DNA of 16,396 nucleotides from CAYZIC01 sp964478335 (GCA_964478335.1 CAYZIC010000051.1:1-16396); one strand, 5' to 3'. Shown: positions 1 to 7,912, numbered from the stretch's first letter. Program-made: numbers and translations. Notes: generated from the letters alone by a model not told the origin.

Positions 1-83
1 CTTGCCTAATTCGATTGTTTGTGCTACTTTGCTCACAGTTTTCAATGAGTAATTTTTTTAACTTCATTAATGCGAGGATTATT

Positions 84-1319
84 ATGTCAGAAAAGTCAAA
101 GAATAAGGAATTTTATAAGTTTCTTGGAGAAACGATTAGAAGCCTTCGTGATAAAGAAAAAATGTCACAAGAAGAACTAGCTAAAAAAATCGGAGCTGCT
201 CGAGAGAGTTGTTCTAATTGGGAAACTGGAAAATCTTCACCATCAATTGATCAGCTTATGGAGATTGCGAGACTTTTTAAGGTCCCCTTAGATCGTATCG
301 TTGATCAAAGAATTAATAATTCGCTTATCATCGTTGATAGCTCAGCGTTGCTATCTAGCCCATCAGTTGTTGATGCGCTGTTTAGTTTTGACGAGGTTGT
401 AATCACAGATGCAACATGGCGAGCATTAGAAAATCCACCTAATGGATGCCCGAAATGCTCAGCCTCATCCGTTATAGAAAAGATCAAGTCCACGACCAAT
501 ACAAAGCTCTACCGTATGAGTATTAATGAGGGAGAGAATGAACGGGATGCAATTATTCGAATTGCGGCAGACAATGTCAAGGACTATCATGTCTCGGTGC
601 TGAGTAATGATCCTATTTTAGGGTTGGAGCTCCCAACCCAGTTAAAAAACCTGACCTTTTTGACATCTGAAGTTTTTTTTAAGAAATATGCTCAAGCAAA
701 GAAAAATTGCGATTTCAGCACCAGTATGCAATTCATCAATCTTGTTCAGCAAGGCAAATACGAGGACCTTAGAAGTTTTGATGTTTCCGAGATTGACATC
801 AATGAACCTCAACCAGAAACAGGCTTGCCCCCATTGATTATAGCCGTTAAAAATCAAGATACAAGAATCCTTCAGTATCTACTGGAAGCCCCCCATGTCA
901 ACGTGGATATAATCGATAAGTCAATCTCTGGCTTTTCAGCGGTTCACTATGCTGCAAAGCTGAATAACCCTGAGATAATTGAGATGCTTGTTGATTATGG
1001 TGCCAATGTCGATTTACCTAGTCGAGGAAAGAATAAGGGGAATACGCCTTTAATGATTGCAGCCTGGAATGGATTTAGTGAGATTGTTGATTACTTGCTT
1101 GGACATGGTGCATGCGCCGATCAGCAAGACGGGAATGGATTCACCCCATTAATCAAGGCTTGTATTAATCATCATGTCGATGTAATAAAAAAGTTAATAA
1201 CTAAGAGTAACTCAAATATTCATTCTTTTGAAAACAAGAAAGCTATTGAATACGTTAACCGTTGGAATGAGCATAGTCGTGAGATTTGTGCACTATTTAA
1301 AGAGGATAAAAATGATTGA
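84..1319 (+). CDS. XRE-type HTH / PIN-like nuclease / ankyrin-repeat fusion protein
   Basis: The protein has 411 residues. Residues 13-72 form a Cro/C1-type helix-turn-helix (MSQEELAKKIGAARESCSNWE, then a P-L-D-R tail) that should bind DNA. Residues 80-205 resemble a PIN domain: LIIVDSSALL (Asp85), an acidic NEGENERDA segment near 149-156, and SNDPIL (Asp176). These match the spaced acidic residues that bind metal in PIN RNases. Residues 215-375 hold about four ankyrin repeats, for example GNTPLMIAAWNGFSEIVDYLL, and usually mediate protein contact. I chose the ATG at 84 because GAGGA lies just upstream and the HTH follows directly; the frame stays open upstream to a TTG at 15. The gene overlaps the next by 8 bp, so it heads the operon and probably autoregulates it. 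The nuclease role is inferred from the fold; activity is not shown. Confidence 0.85.
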   Translation: MSEKSKNKEFYKFLGETIRSLRDKEKMSQEELAKKIGAARESCSNWETGKSSPSIDQLMEIARLFKVPLDRIVDQRINNSLIIVDSSALLSSPSVVDALFSFDEVVITDATWRALENPPNGCPKCSASSVIEKIKSTTNTKLYRMSINEGENERDAIIRIAADNVKDYHVSVLSNDPILGLELPTQLKNLTFLTSEVFFKKYAQAKKNCDFSTSMQFINLVQQGKYEDLRSFDVSEIDINEPQPETGLPPLIIAVKNQDTRILQYLLEAPHVNVDIIDKSISGFSAVHYAAKLNNPEIIEMLVDYGANVDLPSRGKNKGNTPLMIAAWNGFSEIVDYLLGHGACADQQDGNGFTPLIKACINHHVDVIKKLITKSNSNIHSFENKKAIEYVNRWNEHSREICALFKEDKND

Positions 1320-2211
1320 TCGCGTCTGTATTTCCCTTGGTGAAAAATGTTGTCTAAAATGCCATTACTGCCATTTTAGAGATCGTCTAATTGGTGCTCC
1401 AGAATGTTTTACGATAGCAGAACTCACTTCGATTCTAGATTCATTACATCGTTATTGCATCGACGAGGATCTAAAGCATATGACCATCGGGATTGTTGGA
1501 GCAGGAGAACCTCTTTTTGAATTTGCCAAAATCAAAGCAATGATTGACTATTGTAAAACAGCTGGCTATGATCAATTGGGGTTTTATACAATTACGAATG
1601 GCATTCTTATTAATGAAGAAATTCTGAATTTCTTTTATGTAAATCGAAGTATGATTAACGTTTGTTTTTCATTAGATGGTTACAAAGAGCTGCACAATGC
1701 GGGACGAGAACGCTTTGATGAGGTTTTTGACGCAATCATAAAATATGAATCCATATTTGGAAAGAAACCTGCAGTAAATTGTACAGTGCACAAGGAAACG
1801 ATTCTCAATGCCGATGCCACACGAGATTTTTTTAAAAACCAAGGCTTTACCGAAGTAACATTTTCACGCTTGGTTGATATGACAGACAAGAAATTTGTCA
1901 TCAGTCGAGATGATTTTGATGCATTTGTTAAAGGCTGCCAAGGCTTCCCTTTTGCTGTTAGGCAACTAAGAGTCGACATGGTCAAGAAATACGATTGTAC
2001 GATGTATGGTAAGCTGTGTGGAGTCGGCAAGAACAACGTGTTCATCACAAAAGATGGTATTTATCCCTGTGGCCGTTTTTATGGTAATGCCACGTATCGA
2101 TATGCTTCTTTTGGTGCAGACTTACATGAGGTGGAAGAACAGTTTCATCGAATGAAGCCATTAATTGATGGGGAATGTTATTTTGACAAATATATGAAGG
2201 GAAGAAAATGA
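1312..2211 (+). CDS. radical SAM enzyme with SPASM-like C-terminal cysteines
   Basis: This 299-residue protein carries the CxxxCxxC motif of radical SAM enzymes at Cys13, Cys17 and Cys20 (EKCCLKCHYC), which holds the 4Fe-4S cluster that cleaves S-adenosylmethionine. GAGEP at 63-67 is the SAM-binding GGEP-like motif, and TITNG (93-97) and FSLDG (119-123) fit the barrel strands. The C-terminus has CGVGKNN..DGIYPCGRF (Cys236, Cys253) with further cysteines at 229 and 289, as in SPASM or anSME-type maturases that bind auxiliary clusters and modify peptides or proteins. The ATG at 1312 was chosen because AGAGGA lies 6 bp upstream and the radical SAM domain starts there; the longer frame from 1228 runs inside the previous gene. 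It overlaps both neighbours (8 bp and ATGA). The substrate is unknown; the small peptide at 4085 is the obvious candidate. Confidence 0.88.
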   Translation: MIDRVCISLGEKCCLKCHYCHFRDRLIGAPECFTIAELTSILDSLHRYCIDEDLKHMTIGIVGAGEPLFEFAKIKAMIDYCKTAGYDQLGFYTITNGILINEEILNFFYVNRSMINVCFSLDGYKELHNAGRERFDEVFDAIIKYESIFGKKPAVNCTVHKETILNADATRDFFKNQGFTEVTFSRLVDMTDKKFVISRDDFDAFVKGCQGFPFAVRQLRVDMVKKYDCTMYGKLCGVGKNNVFITKDGIYPCGRFYGNATYRYASFGADLHEVEEQFHRMKPLIDGECYFDKYMKGRK

Positions 2212-3467
2212 AAGTTGCAATCTATGGCGTTTCTGCTTCTGGAAAAGACTTTTTAATCGAAAAAGTTGTCAAGGCCTTTAATTGTGAAAATGCAAATCGA
2301 GCGATTCATTTAAAAGGATCTACAATTCTAAAGTCGTTAGCAAAAGAACATTTTGGTCAAGATTTCAAAGTGTTATCCGACCAAGAGAAAAACACCCTAC
2401 GTGCGTTATTCTGCAATTTAGTTTCAGAAACGGCACGCACCTATGATTTTGTTTTTGTAGATGGGCATTACTCATTTATTGAGCAAGAAGGGTTTGATGT
2501 GACATTTACCCAAAAAGATGAAGCACTTTATGATGCGTTTTTCTACCTAGACACACCATCAGAGATGATTGTAAAGTTTTCTAGAACGCGTGAATTTGCC
2601 AAACGGGATCAATCAATCACAGCTGCTTCAATTCATCGATGGAAGGCCTTTGAAAAAGCAAACCTTGCAAAGATCTGCAATTCTCTTGACAAGGAGTTAA
2701 TTATACTTGATGAGGATACTGAAACAGTTATTACGTTTTTAAAGGCCTATTTATCTCCAGAAACCAGGGGTTACTATGATCCTAAAAATGCTGCGTCATT
2801 CTTGGTAAACCAAGTACCTAAAGACCTTTTAAATTATGACAAGATTCTCATTGCGGATTGTGATAAGACGCTTTCAGAAAATGACGTTACATTTTACTTT
2901 TGTGATCACTTAGATATTCCAACATCTCAGGTTAAACAGATTTTCCGAAATGATCGTTATACGAGCTACCAGTTCTTTAAATTGTCAAAACTTTATGCCA
3001 CCAAGTCCCCTGTTGATTTAAGCAATGCTGCGATTATCGCACAGAAAAAGCTCATTATTAGTCGCTCCACGATCGCGTATATTCATCGAAAGTATTGTGG
3101 CTTTTATAAAATAGCCCTCACCTCAGGGCTTAAGTCTGTCTGGTCATTAGTGGCTACCAATGAGCAGTTTCACGCATTGCTTGCTTCTCAAAGTCCTTCG
3201 GGCCTAACTGGATTTGTGACTCCGTTGGTTAAGAAAGAAATCGTCTTGGCATTGCAAAGAATGGGTAAAACTGTTGTGGCTATTGGTGATTCCATGATCG
3301 ACATCCCCATGCTAGAGATTGCCGACCAAGCTTATATCGTAGCGCATCAAAAGCTTAGTAGTGCTGTCGTTAATTACTTTGAAAAAAATGGCGGGACGAA
3401 TATCCGACAGATTTCGTTCTCCAGCAACAAGTATAAAAATATCGAAACTGTGGAGGACTTAAAATGA
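2208..3467 (+). CDS. P-loop kinase fused to HAD-family phosphatase
   Basis: This 419-residue protein has two enzyme halves. Residues 1-180 form a P-loop kinase of the nucleoside/nucleotide-kinase type: the Walker A motif is GVSASGKD (7-14), with FVFVDGH (82-87) as a likely Walker B strand and a SRTREFAKRD segment (125-134) like the arginine-rich lid. Residues 205-395 form a haloacid dehalogenase phosphatase: motif I DCDKT (217-221), motif II TSG (305-307), conserved Lys near 342, and motif IV GDSMID (360-365). The arrangement resembles PSP/Cof-like HADs. The protein could add and remove phosphate on a nucleotide or a nucleotide-like substituent. It starts in an ATGA overlap with the radical SAM gene and ends in another ATGA overlap with the phosphoribosyltransferase gene, so expression is coupled. 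The substrate cannot be read from the sequence. Confidence 0.85.
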   Translation: MKVAIYGVSASGKDFLIEKVVKAFNCENANRAIHLKGSTILKSLAKEHFGQDFKVLSDQEKNTLRALFCNLVSETARTYDFVFVDGHYSFIEQEGFDVTFTQKDEALYDAFFYLDTPSEMIVKFSRTREFAKRDQSITAASIHRWKAFEKANLAKICNSLDKELIILDEDTETVITFLKAYLSPETRGYYDPKNAASFLVNQVPKDLLNYDKILIADCDKTLSENDVTFYFCDHLDIPTSQVKQIFRNDRYTSYQFFKLSKLYATKSPVDLSNAAIIAQKKLIISRSTIAYIHRKYCGFYKIALTSGLKSVWSLVATNEQFHALLASQSPSGLTGFVTPLVKKEIVLALQRMGKTVVAIGDSMIDIPMLEIADQAYIVAHQKLSSAVVNYFEKNGGTNIRQISFSSNKYKNIETVEDLK

Positions 3468-4030
3468 GTTTGCATATTTTGAATCAAGACAACACGTCTA
3501 TCAAGCTGGCAAATCTGATTAATGTGTGTAAAAGTTCATCTGGCACGCAAGGTCGGGTATTGCGCCATGCCCACAAAGATTTAGGTCTTTTAATGGCAGA
3601 TGAATTGGTTAAAGATTCTTCATATAAAAATTTTGTCGTTATTGCAATGATGAGGGCTGGCTTTTTTTATGCAGAAGGAATTGCCGATAGAATCGATTTC
3701 TTAGGATATCCCGTCTCTCTATTCACGTTTAACAAAATGTTAACTACTGAAGAACTTGACTTTATACAAGGAAAAGAAGTTCTCATTGTTGATGCGGTGA
3801 TCAACACGGGAAAGACAATTCTAAACCTACAACAACAACTACCGAATAATTGTGCCGTAAAAGTCTCAACAACTGTTATTCCTCAGAGTTCATTAGACCT
3901 TGCGAAAAACATCGAAATCTACACAATTAGAATTTCAGAAAATCAGTATAAAGGGACTAAAACACAAAGCATTCATGCTGGCTTTGGCCCTGACACTGGA
4001 GATCGATTATTTAACACTATGGATGTTTAG
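3464..4030 (+). CDS. uracil phosphoribosyltransferase-like protein
   Basis: The 188 residues follow the layout of type I phosphoribosyltransferases. GRVLRHAH (30-37) resembles the N-terminal substrate region of uracil PRTases, MMRAGFFYAEGI (62-73) the middle loop, VLIVDAVINTGKTI (106-119) the PRPP-binding loop, and GFGPDTGDRLFNT (173-185) the C-terminal base-binding tail that reads GLGDAGDRIFGT in UPRTase. The second acidic residue of the usual PRPP motif is Ala111, as tolerated in UPRTases (DPMLATGG). It is about 20 residues shorter than E. coli Upp, so it is a divergent relative and probably not a housekeeping salvage enzyme. It may transfer phosphoribose to, or remove it from, a base or modified group. 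The start lies in an ATGA overlap with the kinase-HAD gene. Confidence 0.8.
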   Translation: MSLHILNQDNTSIKLANLINVCKSSSGTQGRVLRHAHKDLGLLMADELVKDSSYKNFVVIAMMRAGFFYAEGIADRIDFLGYPVSLFTFNKMLTTEELDFIQGKEVLIVDAVINTGKTILNLQQQLPNNCAVKVSTTVIPQSSLDLAKNIEIYTIRISENQYKGTKTQSIHAGFGPDTGDRLFNTMDV

Positions 4031-4067
4031 TTTATGACAAGTAAGTCAAATAGTATTCAAAAGAATA

Positions 4068-4080
4068 GAAAGGAGGTGAG
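4068..4080 (+). promoter_or_regulatory. strong ribosome binding site of the 27-residue peptide
   Basis: The segment AGAAAGGAGGTGAG contains AAAGGAGGTGA, which pairs with almost the whole anti-Shine-Dalgarno of 16S rRNA. Its position fixes the start at 4085 rather than at the in-frame ATG at 4034, and suggests the peptide is made in excess over the enzymes. Confidence 0.8.
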
Positions 4081-4084
4081 AGAT

Positions 4085-4168
4085 ATGTCTAAAAAAGGAA
4101 ACGGTGGTTATCCCAGCGGGACTAGCAACCCATCAGGTGGCGGTCGTGACAACGGCCCGCGTAAGTAA
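4085..4168 (+). CDS. 27-residue Gly/Ser/Asn/Pro-rich peptide (possible modified precursor)
   Basis: A 27-codon frame starts at ATG 4085 behind AAAGGAGGTGAGAGAT, a near-perfect Shine-Dalgarno with 8-nt spacing, the strongest in the window. The peptide is MSKK, then GNGGYPSGTSNPSGGGR, then a DNGPRK tail: basic ends, no hydrophobic segment, nine glycines, and a repeated P-S-G pattern. It has no cysteine and only one aromatic residue (Tyr9). It lies 54 bp after the phosphoribosyltransferase gene and just before a strong terminator, so it belongs to the same transcript. A radical SAM enzyme with SPASM-like cysteines in the same operon suggests it is modified after translation; this is inference. 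An in-frame ATG at 4034 would give 44 residues but has only a weak ribosome site. It is too short for standard gene callers. Confidence 0.72.
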   Translation: MSKKGNGGYPSGTSNPSGGGRDNGPRK

Positions 4169-4178
4169 TACGCAATTG

Positions 4179-4220
4179 CCGAAGAAGATGTCTTACGATA
4201 TCTTCTTCGGTTTAACTTTC
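4179..4220 (+). terminator. Rho-independent terminator of the cassette
   Basis: An 11-bp perfect stem, CCGAAGAAGAT (4179-4189) with ATCTTCTTCGG (4200-4210), encloses a 10-nt loop and is followed by TTTAACTTTC. It starts 10 bp after the peptide stop codon and ends the + strand transcript. The T tract is interrupted, but the stem is strong. Confidence 0.85.
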
Positions 4221-4333
4221 AGCCGACCTCGCAACTAATTACTCTTACATCCTAAGTAGTTCTACTACAACAGCTGCCACTTATCTATTAATTCGTTAAA
4301 TGTGACCCTTGTACGATTTTAATGGGTAAATGT

Positions 4334-4351
4334 GGATAGGCGAGACTATCC
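4334..4351 (-). terminator. weak hairpin after the protease gene
   Basis: GGATAG and CTATCC pair (6 bp, 6-nt loop) 7 bp beyond the protease stop on the - strand. There is no T run, so termination here is uncertain. The 4221-4357 stretch otherwise shows nothing recognisable. It is where the AT-rich cassette gives way to GC-richer DNA. Confidence 0.3.
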
Positions 4352-4357
4352 CTGCAA

Positions 4358-7300
4358 TTAGTCTTGGGTCTGGATGCGGAGGCTGATAGAGGCGCTCTTG
4401 GCGGTTGACTCGAGCTGGAGGGTTACTTGTTTGTCGTCCTCTAGTATGGTGAGCGTGGCATTTGGTCGGGCCGTTGCAGGGTAACAGGTCTCCAAGACGC
4501 CTGCAAATCGGATGCCCTTGGCGGTGGGATTTTTGGGGTAGCTGACGGTGAAGTGTCCTTTGGCGAGGTTAAACTGGCTGGTGACGGGGAGCGCGGGATA
4601 GGCTTGCGTTGGCGAGAGGCCAAGGGCATACTTCATCAGATTACTAATGCCATCTCCTGCGGGCGAGGCTAAGAGGTGGCGATCGGCATCTGTGTAGGGC
4701 GCAGGTAAGGCGTCCACAATCCAGTTGCCAAAGACCGTTGCGTCATAGGCGGCCTGTGTCACGGTGAGTTGCACGGGCATCATGGTATAGAATTGCTTCG
4801 AGACGAACCAAATCGTTGTTGAGCGTGGTTTATTGCTCTTATTCTGCGTCAGCAGCAGCTTGATTTGGCGATTGCCGCGTCCCTCTATTTGACTGAGGGT
4901 CAGCCATCCTGGCAAGGTTAGATTGGGGCGTAGCATCCATTCGCCGCTGTGCGCAAGCGTCACAATAGCCTCTTGCGGCGCGGAATCGACCGAGGCTGGA
5001 TTGGGGCTGGCTGAGAAGGTGGGCTGCTGTGGCATGCCCTTTTCTTGGAAGTACTGATCATTGTCGGCTAGCGTGACCAGCTGGCGAATGGCGTAGCGGC
5101 CATCCAAGTGTGGCGAGCCATTGATCGTCGTCAGAGTCCGCATCTCGAGGGTGGAGGCGTTTTGGGTGGGGTCGGTCACGTAGAGGGCGGCGTAGCGGCC
5201 GAGGGATTCGTTGTAAGCTGCACCCCAAACGGTCAGCCAGTGAGCCTTCTGCGTCGTGGGGTCGACGACCTGGATGCCACTGGCGCACGCTTGCGGGAAT
5301 GCGTTTTGCAAGGCCTGCTCGAGGGAGGCTTCATTGGTAATCTCGATTTGTTTAGTAATACTGCTCCACGAAAGCCCCGTCAGCGCTTCACGCCAATAGC
5401 CGCCGTCGCCAGTCAGGTACCAGCGCAGTCCTTCTTGGAGAGTCGCGGCTGGGTCAGGGCCGGCTTGAGTAAGTTGTGTATCGATAGCTAAGCGCCCGGG
5501 GTGGCGTTGGTCAATGCCATTGGGCACACGCGCCTCCATAAAAAAGGCCTTGGGCACGCCGGTGTCTTGCCACCGCTGCAGGAGATTGCTCATCGTTGAA
5601 TAGAGCGAAGCTGATGGAGCGTGCTCCGAGTCGAACCACCCTTCCTTGCCTACGCATGTCTGCGCCTGTAGCTGCGAGTGAGACTTGAAGTGGTTGTCTA
5701 GCGCAGTTGCATCGAGGCGATTTATCCAGCGGTTGACGATCTTGCCTGCCCCCGCCTGCACCACTTGGAATGACGTCTGACTGCCGTTGTCAAGCGTGTA
5801 GGTGATCGTTGCTTGGCGCAGGGCACCATCATTGCGATCAAAGGAAAATTGTTCGAGGCTCATCCCTTCCCCCAACGCCGAAGCCTTGTCAAAATGCACC
5901 CACGGTTGGTCACATTCGCGCGTCCAAGAGCCACGCCCCACGATTGCCACCTCAAAGGACCCGCCCGCGGCATCGAGGTAGTCGGGGATTTCGGAGGTGT
6001 CCACGGTCAAGGTTGCCTCAGCAAAGAGGGATTCCCCAAGAGCCAAGGTCGTCACGGCTGTGATGGGCTGCCCAGCAATGATCCCCCACCCTTTGTCTTG
6101 CGTCAAGTTAAGCGTGACGAGGCCTAAATAGGCATCATCGCTGGCATCTGTTGCGTGCACAGCTGTCACGACGCCGGCTTGATCGACCACAAGTCCCCAG
6201 ACCGTCAAGAGGCGGTTGGATGATTCGAGCAAGATGGCGTCGCCACGACGTTGGGCTGCGAATAGGTGGCTTTGCACGGTCTCAAACCCACGATCGGCTG
6301 TCACTGGCGTACGGGCAATAAGCTGACCAAGGATCCCCGCGTCCACAGGCTTACCATCGCTCGTTGCCAAGCGTGCCTGCAGATGCTGCTTAAAGAACCA
6401 GCCTAATGCGTCTTTGCTATTCTGTGAGGTGACATTGCCGAAGTGCGTGCGATACGCGTCATAGATTTGGCTTGAGTTGTACTGGTCACGGCGGGTGTGT
6501 GATTCTTGAGAATAGCCATAGGGCAGGTCTCCCAAAGAGGCAATGAAGCGCGCATTGTGGTCGATCCACCACGTCCAGAGATTGGCCGCCGCAGCCGCCC
6601 ACCCGAGGTGATTGTCTCCCTTATTGGTGTCGCGGACATTGGTATCCACCCAGCCATCTTGCGTAAAGTCAACCTTGCCATCATGCGTAGGCACCGTTCG
6701 CTGGCCAACGGCGTGTCCATCGACCGATTCGCGCCAATCCTCCCAGGCGACCGTTACGCCTGGCACCCACAGCTCGGTTTGTTCGGCATCGAGTTGCTGG
6801 GTGACGGTGACGAAGCGCTCACGATCGATTGTCACCTTGCCTTCGCTATCGGTCGACTGCGTCCAAAAACGCAGCTTCGCACGCCGCGGCTTGAGATCTT
6901 TATTTTCTGCGACCTTGATTGTCACAGCCCAGTTACCATAAATTGCATCTTGAATGGGATGCCCCAGAGTCGCTTCTTTACGGGCATTTTCTTTCTCATT
7001 AACCGCCTGAATCGAGATCCAGTCCACGGGCGTTTGGGCATACCAAAACGTTGTCGCCAGTAAGCTCATTGATGCACTTGTGGCGCTATTCTCCACGGAA
7101 ATCGCATCGGTCGAAACCGCCAGCCTCGGCGCACCATCATAGGCGGCCACTTGTGCGAACATCTCTCGCACCATGCGTGTATTGTCTTGTGTCGCAGAGC
7201 CCAGTTGCTTACCTTGCCAGACCGAATAGGGCCCAGACAACATCGGCACACGGTTGGAGGATTGCCCCTCAACCTGACGCCCATATGACATGAGCGAATG

Positions 7301-7912
7301 GTAGGGTGCATTCTCGCAGCCCACGGCATAAGCATGATTCCCTATAGCACCGCTCTGTGTACGCGAATGGTTGCAATGCAAGACATGGGCAACTTCATGC
7401 GCCGCACTGTAAGTCGCAATCGCATTACGCACACGCACTGCAGCATAGGCATCCACGGCATCATTTGATTGAATCGCAAAGCCGGCCGTTTGTTGGTCGC
7501 CTGTTGGCTCAACCAAAATCACCACAATATCCGCCTTAGATTCCTCACGCGCCAAACGGACCTCAGGGCATTCTCCTCTAAAGTCAAGAGCCTTAGCCAC
7601 CGATTCGGCCGTGCGCTCGACCGTCATTGTCTTGACCAAACGGTACTGACCCGGGATCAATAGCTTAGAAACTTGCTCTGCTGGGGCATGGTCGCGGATC
7701 GAGTCGTTGGTGTTCGCAAAGACGGCATTCATATTGGCGACAACGTTCGTGGCAAAGCCCTCAAGGTCTTTTCCAGCCGATTGAGCACCTAGGCGGTCAT
7801 AGACGACCATTACATCAATCACAGCGTCTTGCGCAAACGCCACACTCCCGCAGACCCAGAGCACGCCCCAAGTCAGCAGTATCATTAATCGAGAAAATAA
7901 CAGTCGCATCAT
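4358..7912 (-). CDS. secreted metzincin-type metalloprotease with two inactive IdeS-like modules
   Basis: From ATG 7912 the product has 1184 residues; AAGGA lies 7 bp upstream of that ATG, and a longer frame reaches ATG 7927 and TTG 7969. A signal peptide (about 1-28, ending VAFA) is followed by a metzincin catalytic domain: HEVAHVLHCNH at 172-182 gives the three zinc His and Glu173, and SLMSY (Met208) is the Met-turn. A BACON-like module (264-373) follows. Residues 382-632 resemble IdeS/C66 cysteine peptidases, but the catalytic Cys is Gly (437, GWAAAAANLWTWW) and the His is Arg567. A BACON domain (633-714) comes next, then a second IdeS-like module (716-955) with Ser769 in place of Cys but His891 (AHWLTVWG) and Asp914 kept. 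A third BACON-like region and a DGISNLMKYALG module at 1087-1098 end the protein. It is probably exported to degrade or bind extracellular proteins. The metzincin call is firm; the IdeS call rests on motif similarity. Confidence 0.85.
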   Translation of the reverse strand: MMRLLFSRLMILLTWGVLWVCGSVAFAQDAVIDVMVVYDRLGAQSAGKDLEGFATNVVANMNAVFANTNDSIRDHAPAEQVSKLLIPGQYRLVKTMTVERTAESVAKALDFRGECPEVRLAREESKADIVVILVEPTGDQQTAGFAIQSNDAVDAYAAVRVRNAIATYSAAHEVAHVLHCNHSRTQSGAIGNHAYAVGCENAPYHSLMSYGRQVEGQSSNRVPMLSGPYSVWQGKQLGSATQDNTRMVREMFAQVAAYDGAPRLAVSTDAISVENSATSASMSLLATTFWYAQTPVDWISIQAVNEKENARKEATLGHPIQDAIYGNWAVTIKVAENKDLKPRRAKLRFWTQSTDSEGKVTIDRERFVTVTQQLDAEQTELWVPGVTVAWEDWRESVDGHAVGQRTVPTHDGKVDFTQDGWVDTNVRDTNKGDNHLGWAAAAANLWTWWIDHNARFIASLGDLPYGYSQESHTRRDQYNSSQIYDAYRTHFGNVTSQNSKDALGWFFKQHLQARLATSDGKPVDAGILGQLIARTPVTADRGFETVQSHLFAAQRRGDAILLESSNRLLTVWGLVVDQAGVVTAVHATDASDDAYLGLVTLNLTQDKGWGIIAGQPITAVTTLALGESLFAEATLTVDTSEIPDYLDAAGGSFEVAIVGRGSWTRECDQPWVHFDKASALGEGMSLEQFSFDRNDGALRQATITYTLDNGSQTSFQVVQAGAGKIVNRWINRLDATALDNHFKSHSQLQAQTCVGKEGWFDSEHAPSASLYSTMSNLLQRWQDTGVPKAFFMEARVPNGIDQRHPGRLAIDTQLTQAGPDPAATLQEGLRWYLTGDGGYWREALTGLSWSSITKQIEITNEASLEQALQNAFPQACASGIQVVDPTTQKAHWLTVWGAAYNESLGRYAALYVTDPTQNASTLEMRTLTTINGSPHLDGRYAIRQLVTLADNDQYFQEKGMPQQPTFSASPNPASVDSAPQEAIVTLAHSGEWMLRPNLTLPGWLTLSQIEGRGNRQIKLLLTQNKSNKPRSTTIWFVSKQFYTMMPVQLTVTQAAYDATVFGNWIVDALPAPYTDADRHLLASPAGDGISNLMKYALGLSPTQAYPALPVTSQFNLAKGHFTVSYPKNPTAKGIRFAGVLETCYPATARPNATLTILEDDKQVTLQLESTAKSASISLRIQTQD

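Noticed and set aside
2..30. Possible promoter of the cassette: TTGCCT, 17 bp, TACTTT
   Set aside because: The -10 match is poor (3 of 6) and the region before base 1 is missing, so a better promoter may lie outside the window.
1228..1311. Upstream extension of the radical SAM gene
   Set aside because: It overlaps the ankyrin coding region, lacks a ribosome site and adds residues before the conserved start of the domain.
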